From Sphingobacteriales bacterium (GTDB taxonomy: Bacteria; Bacteroidota; Bacteroidia; Chitinophagales; Chitinophagaceae), in the NCBI GenBank assembly GCA_003963365.1, contig RXJG01000002.1, positions 670,774 to 734,773 of the forward strand: a stretch of 64,000 bases of DNA, in the 5' to 3' direction. The position numbers and the translations under genes are program-made. Shown here piece after piece: positions 1-7,553 of this stretch (positions are counted from its first letter, which is position 1; each line of letters begins with the position of its first letter). The notes beneath the pieces were generated by a model. That model had not been told where the DNA came from and ran no database searches. It was given only the letters and a program-made list of their open reading frames with translations.

Positions 1-1
1 T

Positions 2-196
2 GGGTTGGTTGGATTGGCATTGGTATTTCTCTTAACATTGCTGTTATCCGGTGCTTTAGGTTTTAAAGTATTTATTTCAATACCCCTGTTTCTTTTTGCC
101 ATTGGCTTGTGTATATTTTTTGGAATACTGGCAGGCATTATTCCGGCCATTAATGCGTCCCGGTTGGATCCGGTGGTGGCTATCCGTTCAAAATAA
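2..196 (+). CDS. ABC transporter permease, C-terminal end (partial)
   Basis: The reading frame is open from the left edge, so only the last 64 residues are present. They contain two hydrophobic stretches followed by GIIPAINASRLDPVVAIRSK, the usual closing motif of MacB/FtsX-type permeases, in which the last helix is followed by P-x-x-x-A-x-x-x-P-x-x-A-I-R. It would be the inner-membrane permease subunit of an ABC exporter or lipoprotein-release-type system. The substrate cannot be judged from this fragment. A TTG at position 5 is not taken as the start, because the sequence reads through it as an interior residue. Confidence 0.75.
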   Translation, partial: GLVGLALVFLLTLLLSGALGFKVFISIPLFLFAIGLCIFFGILAGIIPAINASRLDPVVAIRSK

Positions 197-239
197 GAGT
201 CATTTCTTTCCATTAATTTACGCCAATAATTGAGGAACA

Positions 240-1283
240 TTGAGTATTTCCATTTTAGCCATAGAATCTTCATGTGATGATACATCGGCTGCTGTATGCA
301 GGGATGGAATAATTGTATCTAATTATATCGCCAATCAATCTGTACATGAGAAATATGGAGGAGTGGTTCCGGAATTAGCTTCAAGGGCACATATGCAAAA
401 TATTGTTCCCGTAGTTGATGCGGCTCTGTCATCTGCCAATTGTCAGTTATCATCTGTTGATGCAATTGCTTTTACTCAATCACCGGGATTAATCGGCTCA
501 TTGCTGGTAGGGGCACAGTTTGCAAAATCCCTTGCCCTGGCTTTAGATAAACCCCTGGTTGCTGTGCATCATATGCAGGCGCATGTGCTGGCTAATTTGA
601 TTGCAGAAGAAAAACCTGATTTTCCTTTTTTATGTTTAACAGTTAGTGGCGGACATACACAAATTGTGCTGGCTCAGTCACCTGTTAAAATGAAAGTGAT
701 TGGAGAAACCTTAGATGATGCCGCGGGTGAAGCTTTTGATAAAGCTGCCAAGTTGCTGGGCATGCCCTATCCTGGCGGACCATTGATAGACAAACATGCA
801 CAGCAAGGAGATCCCAACCGGTTTAAATTTGCTGAGCCACAGATTGCCGGGCTGGATTTTAGTTTCAGCGGGTTTAAAACTTCTTTCTTATATTTTTTAA
901 AAAACGCCGGCAAAAGTTTGGTGTATAAGGAAGCATTTACCGCCACTGAAGAAGAACAACAGCAATTTATTAAAGAAAACCTGGATGATATTTGTGCCAG
1001 TCTTCAGCAGAGTATAGTTGCTATACTGCTGAACAAACTAAAGAAGGCGGCTAAGGAAACAGGAATAAAAAATGTTTGCCTGGCTGGTGGCGTTAGTGCC
1101 AATAGTGAATTAAGAAGATCATTTAAAACAATGGGGGAGAAGCAGGGATGGAAAACTTATATTCCTGCATTTCAATTTTGTACAGATAACGCAGCTATGA
1201 TTGCCATTACCGGATATTATAAATATCTTCATAAAGATTTTGCAGATTTGAGTGTAGTGCCAACGGCAAGGGCTGAATGGTAA
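240..1283 (+). CDS. tsaD: tRNA N6-adenosine threonylcarbamoyltransferase TsaD
   Basis: This protein transfers the threonylcarbamoyl group from TC-AMP to A37 of ANN-decoding tRNAs, working with TsaB and TsaE. The 347 residues have the normal family length. Visible marks are the N-terminal ESSCDDTSAA motif, the metal-binding pair H111 and H115 in HHMQAHVLAN, the glycine-rich VSGGHTQI, and the late AGGVSANSELR and CTDNAAM motifs. The start is a TTG at 240, because no ATG fits the conserved N terminus. No clear Shine-Dalgarno is seen. The gene follows the ABC permease by 43 bases and may share its transcript. A heptad-like run lies at 426-460 inside the gene, in a variable surface segment. Confidence 0.95.
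   Translation: MSISILAIESSCDDTSAAVCRDGIIVSNYIANQSVHEKYGGVVPELASRAHMQNIVPVVDAALSSANCQLSSVDAIAFTQSPGLIGSLLVGAQFAKSLALALDKPLVAVHHMQAHVLANLIAEEKPDFPFLCLTVSGGHTQIVLAQSPVKMKVIGETLDDAAGEAFDKAAKLLGMPYPGGPLIDKHAQQGDPNRFKFAEPQIAGLDFSFSGFKTSFLYFLKNAGKSLVYKEAFTATEEEQQQFIKENLDDICASLQQSIVAILLNKLKKAAKETGIKNVCLAGGVSANSELRRSFKTMGEKQGWKTYIPAFQFCTDNAAMIAITGYYKYLHKDFADLSVVPTARAEW
426..460 (+). repeat. heptad-like run inside tsaD
   Basis: Five consecutive 7-mers (CTGTCAT, CTGCCAA, TTGTCAG, TTATCAT, CTGTTGA) keep a 7-base register in the coding sequence for a variable loop. The units resemble those at 25209-25236. The match is weaker than at the intergenic loci and could be chance. Confidence 0.35.
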
Positions 1284-1332
1284 GTATTTAGTATGGACTT
1301 TTTGGTTTGAAATAAATAAATCTCTATCATCA

Positions 1333-2055
1333 ATGGCTAATAACTATTTTAAGTTTAAGGAATTTACGATACAACAGGAGAAAGCAGCATTAAAAACAAC
1401 CACCGATAGTTGCTTATTTGGAGCATGGGTTGCTCATCAACTACAAACCACCATCAAAAAACCATCAACCATTTTGGATATTGGCACCGGCACGGGTTTA
1501 CTCATGCTGATGCTGGCGCAAAAATTAAATGTTTTAATTGATGGGATAGAGATTGACCAGTCTTCTTATGAGCAGACTAAAGAAAATATTGAAGCATCAC
1601 CCTGGAAAGAAAGGCTGAATTTATTTTGTGGTGATGTAAAGACTTTTTCTTTTGAAAAGCAATACGATTTCATCATTGCTAACCCCCCATTTTATGAAGG
1701 TGATTTGAAATCGGTACACCTGCATAAGAATATTGCCAAACATGATGCGGAATTAACGCTGGAAGCATTGGCAGAAGCAACAGCGAAGAATTTATCGGCA
1801 GAAGGATGTTTTGCCTTGTTACTTCCTTATCACAGGGCTGAGGCGTTTATGGCCGTTGCAGAAAAAAAGGATTTGTATTTGTCACAACTCGTTCGGGTAA
1901 AACAAACTTTTAAACACCGTTATTTCCGTGCTATGCTATTATTCAGCCGTACACCAAAAACATTAACGGAGGATGAAATTATAATCAGGAATGCTGATGA
2001 TAAATACTCAACAAAATTTACTGATTTATTAAAAGATTACTATCTCTACTTATAA
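1333..2055 (+). CDS. tRNA1(Val) A37 N6-methyltransferase, TrmN6/YfiC family
   Basis: This is an S-adenosylmethionine-dependent adenine-N6 methyltransferase; the family methylates A37 of tRNA1(Val). The SAM-binding motif DIGTGTGLL lies near residue 50. The N6-adenine signature NPPFY lies near residue 117 within FIIANPPFYEG. The 240 residues match the family. Between the GAW motif and the SAM motif the segment HQLQTTIKKPST is encoded by a heptad repeat (1439-1473), so the linker there is repeat-derived. The gene converges on the GNAT gene, and their 3' ends overlap by 6 bases (2050-2055), with no terminator between them. Confidence 0.85.
   Translation: MANNYFKFKEFTIQQEKAALKTTTDSCLFGAWVAHQLQTTIKKPSTILDIGTGTGLLMLMLAQKLNVLIDGIEIDQSSYEQTKENIEASPWKERLNLFCGDVKTFSFEKQYDFIIANPPFYEGDLKSVHLHKNIAKHDAELTLEALAEATAKNLSAEGCFALLLPYHRAEAFMAVAEKKDLYLSQLVRVKQTFKHRYFRAMLLFSRTPKTLTEDEIIIRNADDKYSTKFTDLLKDYYLYL
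1439..1473 (+). repeat. AC-rich heptad run inside trmN6
   Basis: Five 7-mers in register (AACTACA, AACCACC, ATCAAAA, AACCATC, AACCATT) read as the linker between the GAW motif and the SAM-binding motif. The composition is the same as the right-hand arms at 39354-39409 and 51177-51211. Confidence 0.5.
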
Positions 2056-2535
2056 AGCTTTTATCATCCATACATCACAACCAAAATGACCACTGTTACC
2101 CATCGGCCCGTTCAAATAACTAAACCCAAATTTTTCATAAACACTTACTGCTTTTCTTAATTCGGGCATGGTTTCTAAATAACAGTGTGTATAACCATTT
2201 TTCCTGGCCCAGTGTAACGCTTTATCTATCAGGTGCCGGCCCAGTCCCATATTTCTTACTTCTTTTTTCAAATACATTTTTACCAGTTCACAATAACCTT
2301 CTGGCAATGCCGGGGTGGGAAATATACCAGCACCGCCAACTACTTCACCATCTAATTCTGCAATAAAATAAACGGAGCCGGGTGTTTGAAATAAAGTGAA
2401 TAAATCATCTGTAGTAGGATCGTAAAAAACAGTACCCGGTTTATTGGCGCCAAACTCAGCCAATGAATTTCGAATGATCACCGCTATTGCTTTATTATCA
2501 TCTTGCTGCAGTTGCCTTATTTGAATATTCTCCAT
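2050..2535 (-). CDS. GNAT family N-acetyltransferase
   Basis: This is a 161-residue single-domain GNAT protein that would transfer acetyl from acetyl-CoA to an amine; the substrate is unknown. The acetyl-CoA pyrophosphate-binding motif is V-R-N-M-G-L-G-R-H-L (near residue 95), an R-x-x-G-x-G-like loop. It is followed by AL-W-A-R-K-x-G-Y and the late Y-E-K-F-G-F-S-Y motif typical of the fold. The start ATG at 2535 is preceded by a poly-U tract and a strong hairpin (2559-2578), an unusual 5' leader. The 3' end overlaps that of the tRNA methyltransferase by 6 bases. Confidence 0.85.
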   Translation of the reverse strand: MENIQIRQLQQDDNKAIAVIIRNSLAEFGANKPGTVFYDPTTDDLFTLFQTPGSVYFIAELDGEVVGGAGIFPTPALPEGYCELVKMYLKKEVRNMGLGRHLIDKALHWARKNGYTHCYLETMPELRKAVSVYEKFGFSYLNGPMGNSGHFGCDVWMIKAL

Positions 2536-2558
2536 GAGGCAAATGTAAAAAAAGAAAA

Positions 2559-2578
2559 GCCCCGATAGACATCGGGGC
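2559..2578 (-). terminator. hairpin plus U-tract just upstream of the GNAT gene
   Basis: An 8-bp perfect GC-rich stem (GCCCCGAT, 4-base loop, ATCGGGGC) is followed on the minus strand by a U-rich run (2546-2558). It has the form of an intrinsic terminator, but it lies in front of the GNAT start codon rather than behind a gene. It could end a small minus-strand RNA or act as a 5' leader hairpin. Confidence 0.6.
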
Positions 2579-2585
2579 CGCTTAC

Positions 2586-2593
2586 CAAAACTA
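2586..2593 (-). promoter_or_regulatory. possible -7 box (TAGTTTTG) for the GNAT transcript
   Basis: TAGTTTTG on the minus strand fits the Bacteroidetes TAnnTTTG box. It would start transcription close to the first base of the 2559-2578 hairpin. No convincing -33 TTTG was found. Confidence 0.3.
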
Positions 2594-2868
2594 ACTGCTT
2601 ATGAGAAAATTGACTATTTAATTTGATTGCACAAATTTCTGCAGTTAAATCAAAAAAATAAGTTAAGGACAGTTAGGATATTGTTAAGAAATTATTGGTT
2701 AGCAATCTAAAAATCCTGCACAAACAAAAATAAAATACGTACGTACACAAGCGATTGCGACTTTTATTTTTTAAATAGATAGCTTATGCCGGTCGTATAA
2801 AGCATGCTATCGCCTGATAGTTTATTTGCTGCGGATAATTAAGGCGATGCCATTAAAAGGAAATAAAT

Positions 2869-5847
2869 TTGCTTTCCGTAAATAATGATTCTCAGCAAAT
2901 GAACGAGCAATTAAGGCAACTATCCAAACAACTGGAAGGGAAACTGTATTTTGATACCACCATGCGTACCCTCTACGCCACCGATGCATCTGCCTATCGT
3001 GAAATGCCGATGGCTGTGGCTTTACCTAAATCTGTTGATGATATTAAAAAGCTTATATCTTTTGCCCGTCAGCATAAAACATCATTGATACCAAGAACAG
3101 CCGGTACCTCCCTGGCCGGGCAGGTTGTTGGCAATGGAATAATTGTTGACGTTTCTAAATACTTTACCAAAATTCTTGAATTAAATAAAGAAGAGAAATG
3201 GGTAAGAGTGCAGCCGGGAGTAATAAGAGATGAGTTGAATATGTTTTTAAAACCACATGGTTTGTTCTTTGGTCCCGAAACTTCCACTGCCAACAGGGCT
3301 ATGATAGGCGGCATGGTGGGCAATAATAGCTGTGGGTCTAATTCTATTGTTTACAGAAGTACGAGAGAACATTTGCTGGAAGTAAATGCATTGCTGAGTG
3401 ATGGAACGGCGGCAACTTTTAAAACACTCAGCATAGATGAGTTTCATCAAAAATGTGAAGGGGATGGGTTAGAAGCAAATATTTATAAATCTGTCCGTAG
3501 CATACTCAGCAACTACGATAACCAGGTTGAGATCAAAAAAGAATTTCCCAAACCTTCTATTGAAAGAAGAAATACCGGTTATGCTTTGGATGTGTTGCTG
3601 GAAACAGCTCCGTTCACAGCAGGAAAAGAAGATTTTAATTTTTGCAAACTGATTGCCGGCTCCGAAGGGACTTTGGCATTTATTACCGGGATAAAATTGA
3701 ATGTAGTTCCACTGCCGCCAAAAGAAGCCGGATTACTTTGTGTGCATTTTAATACGATTGATGAATCTTTAAGAGCTAATCTTATTGCGTTAAAATATCA
3801 TCCCACTGCCAGTGAATTGATTGATCATTATATACTGGAATGCACAAAAGATAATATCGAACAAAGAAAGAACCGTTTTTTTGTGCAGGGTGATCCGGGA
3901 GCTATTCTTGTTGTTGAATATGCAAAGAATACCAGGGAAGAAGTATTGGAAATAACCCGGCAGGTGGAAGCAGAGATGAGAGCTGCCGGCTTAGGTTATC
4001 ATTTTCCGGTATTATTTGGAGAAGACACAAAAAAGATTTGGGCATTACGCAAAGCAGGATTGGGATTGCTGGGCAATTTACCCGGCGATGAAAAGGCGGT
4101 ACCGGTAATTGAAGATACTGCGGTGGATGTAAATGATCTCCCGGCCTATATCCGTGATTTTAATGTGATATTAAAGAAATACAATTTGTATTCGGTGCAT
4201 TATGCACATGCCGGCTCGGGAGAAATACATCTGCGTCCAATCATCAATTTAAAAACAGCGGAAGGCAATCAATTATTCAGAAAGATAGCCGAAGAGATAG
4301 CAACGCTGGTAAAAAAATACAATGGTTCTTTAAGTGGTGAACATGGTGATGGAAGATTAAGGGGCGAATTTATAAAGCAGATGGTGGGAGAGAAAAACTA
4401 CCAACTGTTGAAACAGGTGAAGAAAGCATGGGATCCTGAAAATATTTTCAATCCCAATAAGATAGTTGACACACCTTCCATGAACACTTTGCTGCGTTAT
4501 GTTCCCGGTCAGCATACACCTCAGTTTAAAACGATTTTCCGTTTTCACAACCAGGACATACTGCAACACGCCGAACAGTGTAATGGAAGTGGTGATTGCC
4601 GTAAAACACATTTAAGCGGTGGTACCATGTGCCCTTCTTACATGGCAACCAGGAATGAGAAGGATACTACCAGGGCAAGAGCCAATATCCTTCGTGAATT
4701 TTTAACGAATTCAGATAAACTCAATCGTTTTGATCATAAAGAGATTTATGAGGTGATGGATCTCTGTTTGAGTTGTAAAGGATGTAAGTCAGAGTGCCCT
4801 TCCAATGTGGATATGGCTAAACTGAAAGCTGAGTTTATGCAACATTATTATGATGCGAATGGTGTGCCTTTCCGCTCAAAGCTCATTGCCAATTTCAGTA
4901 AGTCGGCTAAACTGGGTGCTATCGTTCCTTCGCTCTATAACTTTGCAGTAACGAATGCTGTAATTGGCGGAGTTATTAAAAATGTTTCTGGATTTGCCAC
5001 CAAACGTTCTATGCCAACAATGTATAAAACAACATTAAAAGCATGGTATAAGAAGAGAAGACGGACGACGGAAGATGGACAACAGGCAAAAAGTAACGGT
5101 CAACCGTCAACGGTCAACCGTCAACTCTACTTGTTTTGCGACGAGTTCACTAATTACAACGATACTGAAATAGGAATTAAAGCCATTCAGCTGTTAGAAA
5201 AATTGGGTTATGAAGTAATCATTCCTGTACATATTGAAAGTGGCCGTTCATGGTTGAGTAAAGGATTGATCCGGGAAGCAAAGAAAATCGCCAATAAAAA
5301 TATTGAGTTGCTTCATCCCTTCATTTCAGAAGAAACTCCGTTAATTGGTATTGAACCATCAGCTATTCTTACTTTCAGAGATGAGTATATTGATTTGGCA
5401 GATGATGCCTTATTAGAAAAAGCAAAAGCCTTATCTAAAAATGTATTAATGATTGATGAGTTTATTGCAGGAGAAATTGATAAAGGAAATATTAAGCAGG
5501 AACAATTCACTTCAGCCTCAAAACAAATTAAGCTGCATGGTCATTGTCAGCAAAAAGCACTGGCATCAACCGCGGCAACAGTAAAAGTATTGTCCTTTCC
5601 AGCGAATTATAAAGTAGAAACCATTCCTTCCGGCTGTTGTGGTATGGCCGGTTCATTTGGCTACGAGAAAGAGCATTACGATATTTCAATGACAATAGGA
5701 GAGATGGTATTATTTCCCTCAGTTCGCAATGCACCCGAAGAAACGATCATTGCAGCACCGGGTACCAGTTGCCGCCACCAGGTTAAAGATGGTACCGGCA
5801 AAAAGGCCAAGCATCCTGTTGAAGTTTTATATGAAGCATTAGTATAA
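2869..5847 (+). CDS. FAD-linked oxidase fused to Fe-S/CCG domains (YdiJ-like D-2-hydroxyacid dehydrogenase)
   Basis: This 992-residue flavo-iron-sulfur protein probably oxidises a D-2-hydroxyacid; the E. coli YdiJ family is associated with D-2-hydroxyglutarate. The PCMH FAD domain covers about residues 45-275 (RTAGTSLAGQ, GGMVGNNSCGS). A GlcD-type C-terminal FAD-oxidase domain follows (SGEHGDGRLRG near 490). Then come cysteine-rich Fe-S segments near residue 570 (CNGSGDCRK) and 635 (CLSCKGCKSECP), and a CCG domain near 890-930 (GHCQQKAL, GCCGMAGSFG). A TTG at 2869 follows AAAAGG. The in-frame ATG at 2899 is an equally reasonable start. Residues about 731-752 are encoded by heptad repeats (5059-5124) and form a linker between the Fe-S and CCG parts. 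Confidence 0.85.
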   Translation: MLSVNNDSQQMNEQLRQLSKQLEGKLYFDTTMRTLYATDASAYREMPMAVALPKSVDDIKKLISFARQHKTSLIPRTAGTSLAGQVVGNGIIVDVSKYFTKILELNKEEKWVRVQPGVIRDELNMFLKPHGLFFGPETSTANRAMIGGMVGNNSCGSNSIVYRSTREHLLEVNALLSDGTAATFKTLSIDEFHQKCEGDGLEANIYKSVRSILSNYDNQVEIKKEFPKPSIERRNTGYALDVLLETAPFTAGKEDFNFCKLIAGSEGTLAFITGIKLNVVPLPPKEAGLLCVHFNTIDESLRANLIALKYHPTASELIDHYILECTKDNIEQRKNRFFVQGDPGAILVVEYAKNTREEVLEITRQVEAEMRAAGLGYHFPVLFGEDTKKIWALRKAGLGLLGNLPGDEKAVPVIEDTAVDVNDLPAYIRDFNVILKKYNLYSVHYAHAGSGEIHLRPIINLKTAEGNQLFRKIAEEIATLVKKYNGSLSGEHGDGRLRGEFIKQMVGEKNYQLLKQVKKAWDPENIFNPNKIVDTPSMNTLLRYVPGQHTPQFKTIFRFHNQDILQHAEQCNGSGDCRKTHLSGGTMCPSYMATRNEKDTTRARANILREFLTNSDKLNRFDHKEIYEVMDLCLSCKGCKSECPSNVDMAKLKAEFMQHYYDANGVPFRSKLIANFSKSAKLGAIVPSLYNFAVTNAVIGGVIKNVSGFATKRSMPTMYKTTLKAWYKKRRRTTEDGQQAKSNGQPSTVNRQLYLFCDEFTNYNDTEIGIKAIQLLEKLGYEVIIPVHIESGRSWLSKGLIREAKKIANKNIELLHPFISEETPLIGIEPSAILTFRDEYIDLADDALLEKAKALSKNVLMIDEFIAGEIDKGNIKQEQFTSASKQIKLHGHCQQKALASTAATVKVLSFPANYKVETIPSGCCGMAGSFGYEKEHYDISMTIGEMVLFPSVRNAPEETIIAAPGTSCRHQVKDGTGKKAKHPVEVLYEALV
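5059..5124 (+). repeat. heptad repeat block inside the FAD/Fe-S dehydrogenase
   Basis: The block starts with purine-rich 7-mers (AGACGGA, CGACGGA, AGATGGA, then more degenerate units). It ends with a perfect double copy of the 14-mer CGGTCAACCGTCAA at 5097-5110 and 5111-5124, which is four 7-base units. It stays in frame and encodes a polar linker. Confidence 0.75.
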
Positions 5848-5851
5848 AAAA

Positions 5852-5874
5852 GAATCCCGCCAGCGGCGGGATTC
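5852..5874. terminator. bidirectional intrinsic terminator
   Basis: A 10-bp perfect stem (GAATCCCGCC paired with GGCGGGATTC) with an AGC loop has an A-run on the left and a T-run on the right. It can end both the dehydrogenase transcript and the converging ndk transcript. Confidence 0.9.
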
Positions 5875-5896
5875 TTTTTTAATATGGTTGGATGTG

Positions 5897-6313
5897 TTAG
5901 AATTTTTCCAAACCGCTGAAGAAGAAATCGCCTTCAATCTTAGCATTCTCATCACTGTCACTTCCGTGTACAGCATTTTCCCCAACAGACGTTGCATATA
6001 ATTTACGGATGGTACCTTCTGCTGCCTGTGCAGGATTCGTTGCACCTATCAGTTCACGAAAAGCAGCTACTGCATTATCTTTTTCCAAAATAGCGGCAAT
6101 GATGGGTCCGCTGCTCATAAACTCCACTAACTCTCCGTAAAAAGGTCTTTCTTTATGTACTGCATAAAACTCACCTGCTTTTTCAGCACTGAGTTTGGTC
6201 ATTTTTAAAGCTACCACTCCGAAACCTTCTTTAATAATTCTGTCGATAATAGCACCTGCATGTCCATTTTTCATGGCATCGGGTTTAATCATTGTAAATG
6301 TTCTGTTGCTCAT
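5897..6313 (-). CDS. ndk: nucleoside diphosphate kinase
   Basis: It transfers the gamma-phosphate between nucleoside triphosphates and diphosphates through a phosphohistidine. The 138 residues have the family length. It opens with [15 protein letters not shown], and the active-site histidine is H116 in ENAVHGSDS. The start chosen is the ATG at 6313. The frame stays open upstream to 6475, but that extension has no NDK homology and crosses a heptad-repeat intergenic region. It diverges from the NrnA-like gene and converges on the dehydrogenase across a shared terminator. Confidence 0.96.
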   Translation of the reverse strand: MSNRTFTMIKPDAMKNGHAGAIIDRIIKEGFGVVALKMTKLSAEKAGEFYAVHKERPFYGELVEFMSSGPIIAAILEKDNAVAAFRELIGATNPAQAAEGTIRKLYATSVGENAVHGSDSDENAKIEGDFFFSGLEKF

Positions 6314-6352
6314 ATTCTGATACTTTATTTTCGGGCCGCAAGATAGGGAAAA

Positions 6353-6505
6353 GTTGACAGTACTCAGTTGGCAGTTGGCATCGGTTTTATTGTACCGGTT
6401 GCCACCAGGATAAAAGCAACTGTTAATCCCCTTATTGCCAAAAAAGAAATAAACAGGAAACTCAATAACCACCAACAGTTAACAAGAAACCGGCAACCTT
6501 CAACC
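6353..6505. repeat. inverted pair of heptad arms with an 83-bp core
   Basis: The left arm, 6353-6380, is GTTGACA, GTACTCA, GTTGGCA, GTTGGCA. The right arm, 6464-6505, is AATAACC, ACCAACA, GTTAACA, AGAAACC, GGCAACC, TTCAACC. The arms are GT-rich then AC-rich, forming a loose inverted repeat around 6381-6463. The element fills most of the divergent ndk/nrnA intergenic region. The core is open in one frame but is not recognisable as a gene. Confidence 0.7.
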
Positions 6506-6535
6506 AGATTTCCCTTACCTTCGCTGCCATTTAAA

Positions 6536-7552
6536 ATGAAACCAATACAGGAAATATTTCCGTTACTCAGGCAGCCTAAAAAAGTGGTCATCACCACACA
6601 CCAAAAACCCGATGCAGATGCCATGGGGTCATCTTTGGCTTTGGCCGGTTTTTTAAAACAATTAGGGCATAGTGTTACCGTGATTTCTCCCACTAACTGG
6701 GCCGCTTTTTTAAACTGGATGCCGGGTTGTAAGGAAGTACTGGATTATGAAAAAACCATTGATAAATCCAGTAAAATTTTAAAAGAAACAGAATGGCTTT
6801 TTTGCCTCGATTTTAATGCGATGCACCGCACTAAAAACATGGCCAGTATCCTCACGGAAATAAAATGTACCAAGATTTTAATTGATCATCATATTGAACC
6901 GCAGGTGGAAGTTTTTGATTATGGTTACAGTCTTACCAGCAAAAGTTCCACCAGCGAAATGGTATATGACGTAATAGTGGAGAGCGGGCACGATGATTTG
7001 ATCAACGAAGCTATTGCTGAATGTTTATATGCCGGAGCCATGACGGATACAGGATCATTCCGTTTTAATTCGGCCAATGAAACCGTTCACCTGATGGTAG
7101 CTGATCTCAAAAGAAGAGGATTGAATCACCCCCAGGTGCATGAAAATATTTACGATAATTTTTTAGAGAACCGTCTCCGTTTTATTGGGCACATGCTGTT
7201 GAACCGTATGGAAATATTTTACCAGTATAATGCTGCGTTGATCGCTATTCCCAAACAAGACCTTTTACGTTATGAAATGAAAACCGGCGATACAGAAGGG
7301 CTTGTAAATTATCCGTTAACTATACAGGGGATTAAGTTAGCTGCATTGGTTATTGACAGGGATGAAGAAAGAAAATGGAGTTTTCGCAGTAAAGGCGATT
7401 TTGACTGTAATACTTTTGCCCGTAAACATTTTGAAGGGGGAGGGCATTTTAATGCGGCAGGCGGAAGAAGCAGCGATAGTCTGGAACAAACGGTAAGCAA
7501 GTTTAAAAAAGTTATTAAAGAATACGAAAATCAATTACAACAACAACAATAA
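6536..7552 (+). CDS. DHH/DHHA1 phosphoesterase, NrnA-like (oligoribonuclease/pAp phosphatase)
   Basis: This 338-residue enzyme probably degrades short oligonucleotides to mononucleotides and dephosphorylates pAp, as NrnA does. DHH-family metal motifs are visible: HQKPDADAMGSS (residues 22-33), CLDFNAMHR, LIDHHIEP (the DHH motif) and GAMTDTGSFRF. The C-terminal DHHA1 domain carries GGGHFNAAGG. The start is the ATG at 6536. The frame is open 56 codons further upstream, but that part runs through the heptad-repeat element and has no family similarity. A near-consensus -7 box (TACCTTCG, 6516-6523) precedes the ATG. The FKBP gene starts one base after its stop, so the two are cotranscribed. Confidence 0.9.
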   Translation: MKPIQEIFPLLRQPKKVVITTHQKPDADAMGSSLALAGFLKQLGHSVTVISPTNWAAFLNWMPGCKEVLDYEKTIDKSSKILKETEWLFCLDFNAMHRTKNMASILTEIKCTKILIDHHIEPQVEVFDYGYSLTSKSSTSEMVYDVIVESGHDDLINEAIAECLYAGAMTDTGSFRFNSANETVHLMVADLKRRGLNHPQVHENIYDNFLENRLRFIGHMLLNRMEIFYQYNAALIAIPKQDLLRYEMKTGDTEGLVNYPLTIQGIKLAALVIDRDEERKWSFRSKGDFDCNTFARKHFEGGGHFNAAGGRSSDSLEQTVSKFKKVIKEYENQLQQQQ

Positions 7553-7553
7553 T

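Larger units (their letters stand above)
2536..2868. other. 333-base intergenic region
   Basis: Between the GNAT gene and the FAD/Fe-S dehydrogenase lie the leader hairpin (2559-2578), a seven-codon mini reading frame on the plus strand (2601-2621, MRKLTI plus stop), a short palindrome around 2740 (GTACGTAC) and an imperfect inverted repeat (GATAGC at 2778 paired with GCTATC at 2806-2811). No recognisable gene is present. A small RNA on either strand is possible. Confidence 0.5.

Noticed and set aside
2601..2621. Seven-codon leader peptide gene
   Set aside because: It has the form of a mini frame but no downstream gene that it could plausibly attenuate at close range; left as part of the intergenic description.
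5059..5124. CRISPR-like array
   Set aside because: Units are 7 or 14 bases with no unique spacers and no cas genes; it is a tandem heptad repeat.
6314..6475. N-terminal extension of ndk
   Set aside because: The frame is open, but the extra 54 residues run through a heptad-repeat spacer, have no NDK similarity and precede the conserved start.
6368..6535. N-terminal extension of the NrnA-like protein
   Set aside because: It runs through the same repeat element; the conserved DHH family start lies at the ATG at 6536.
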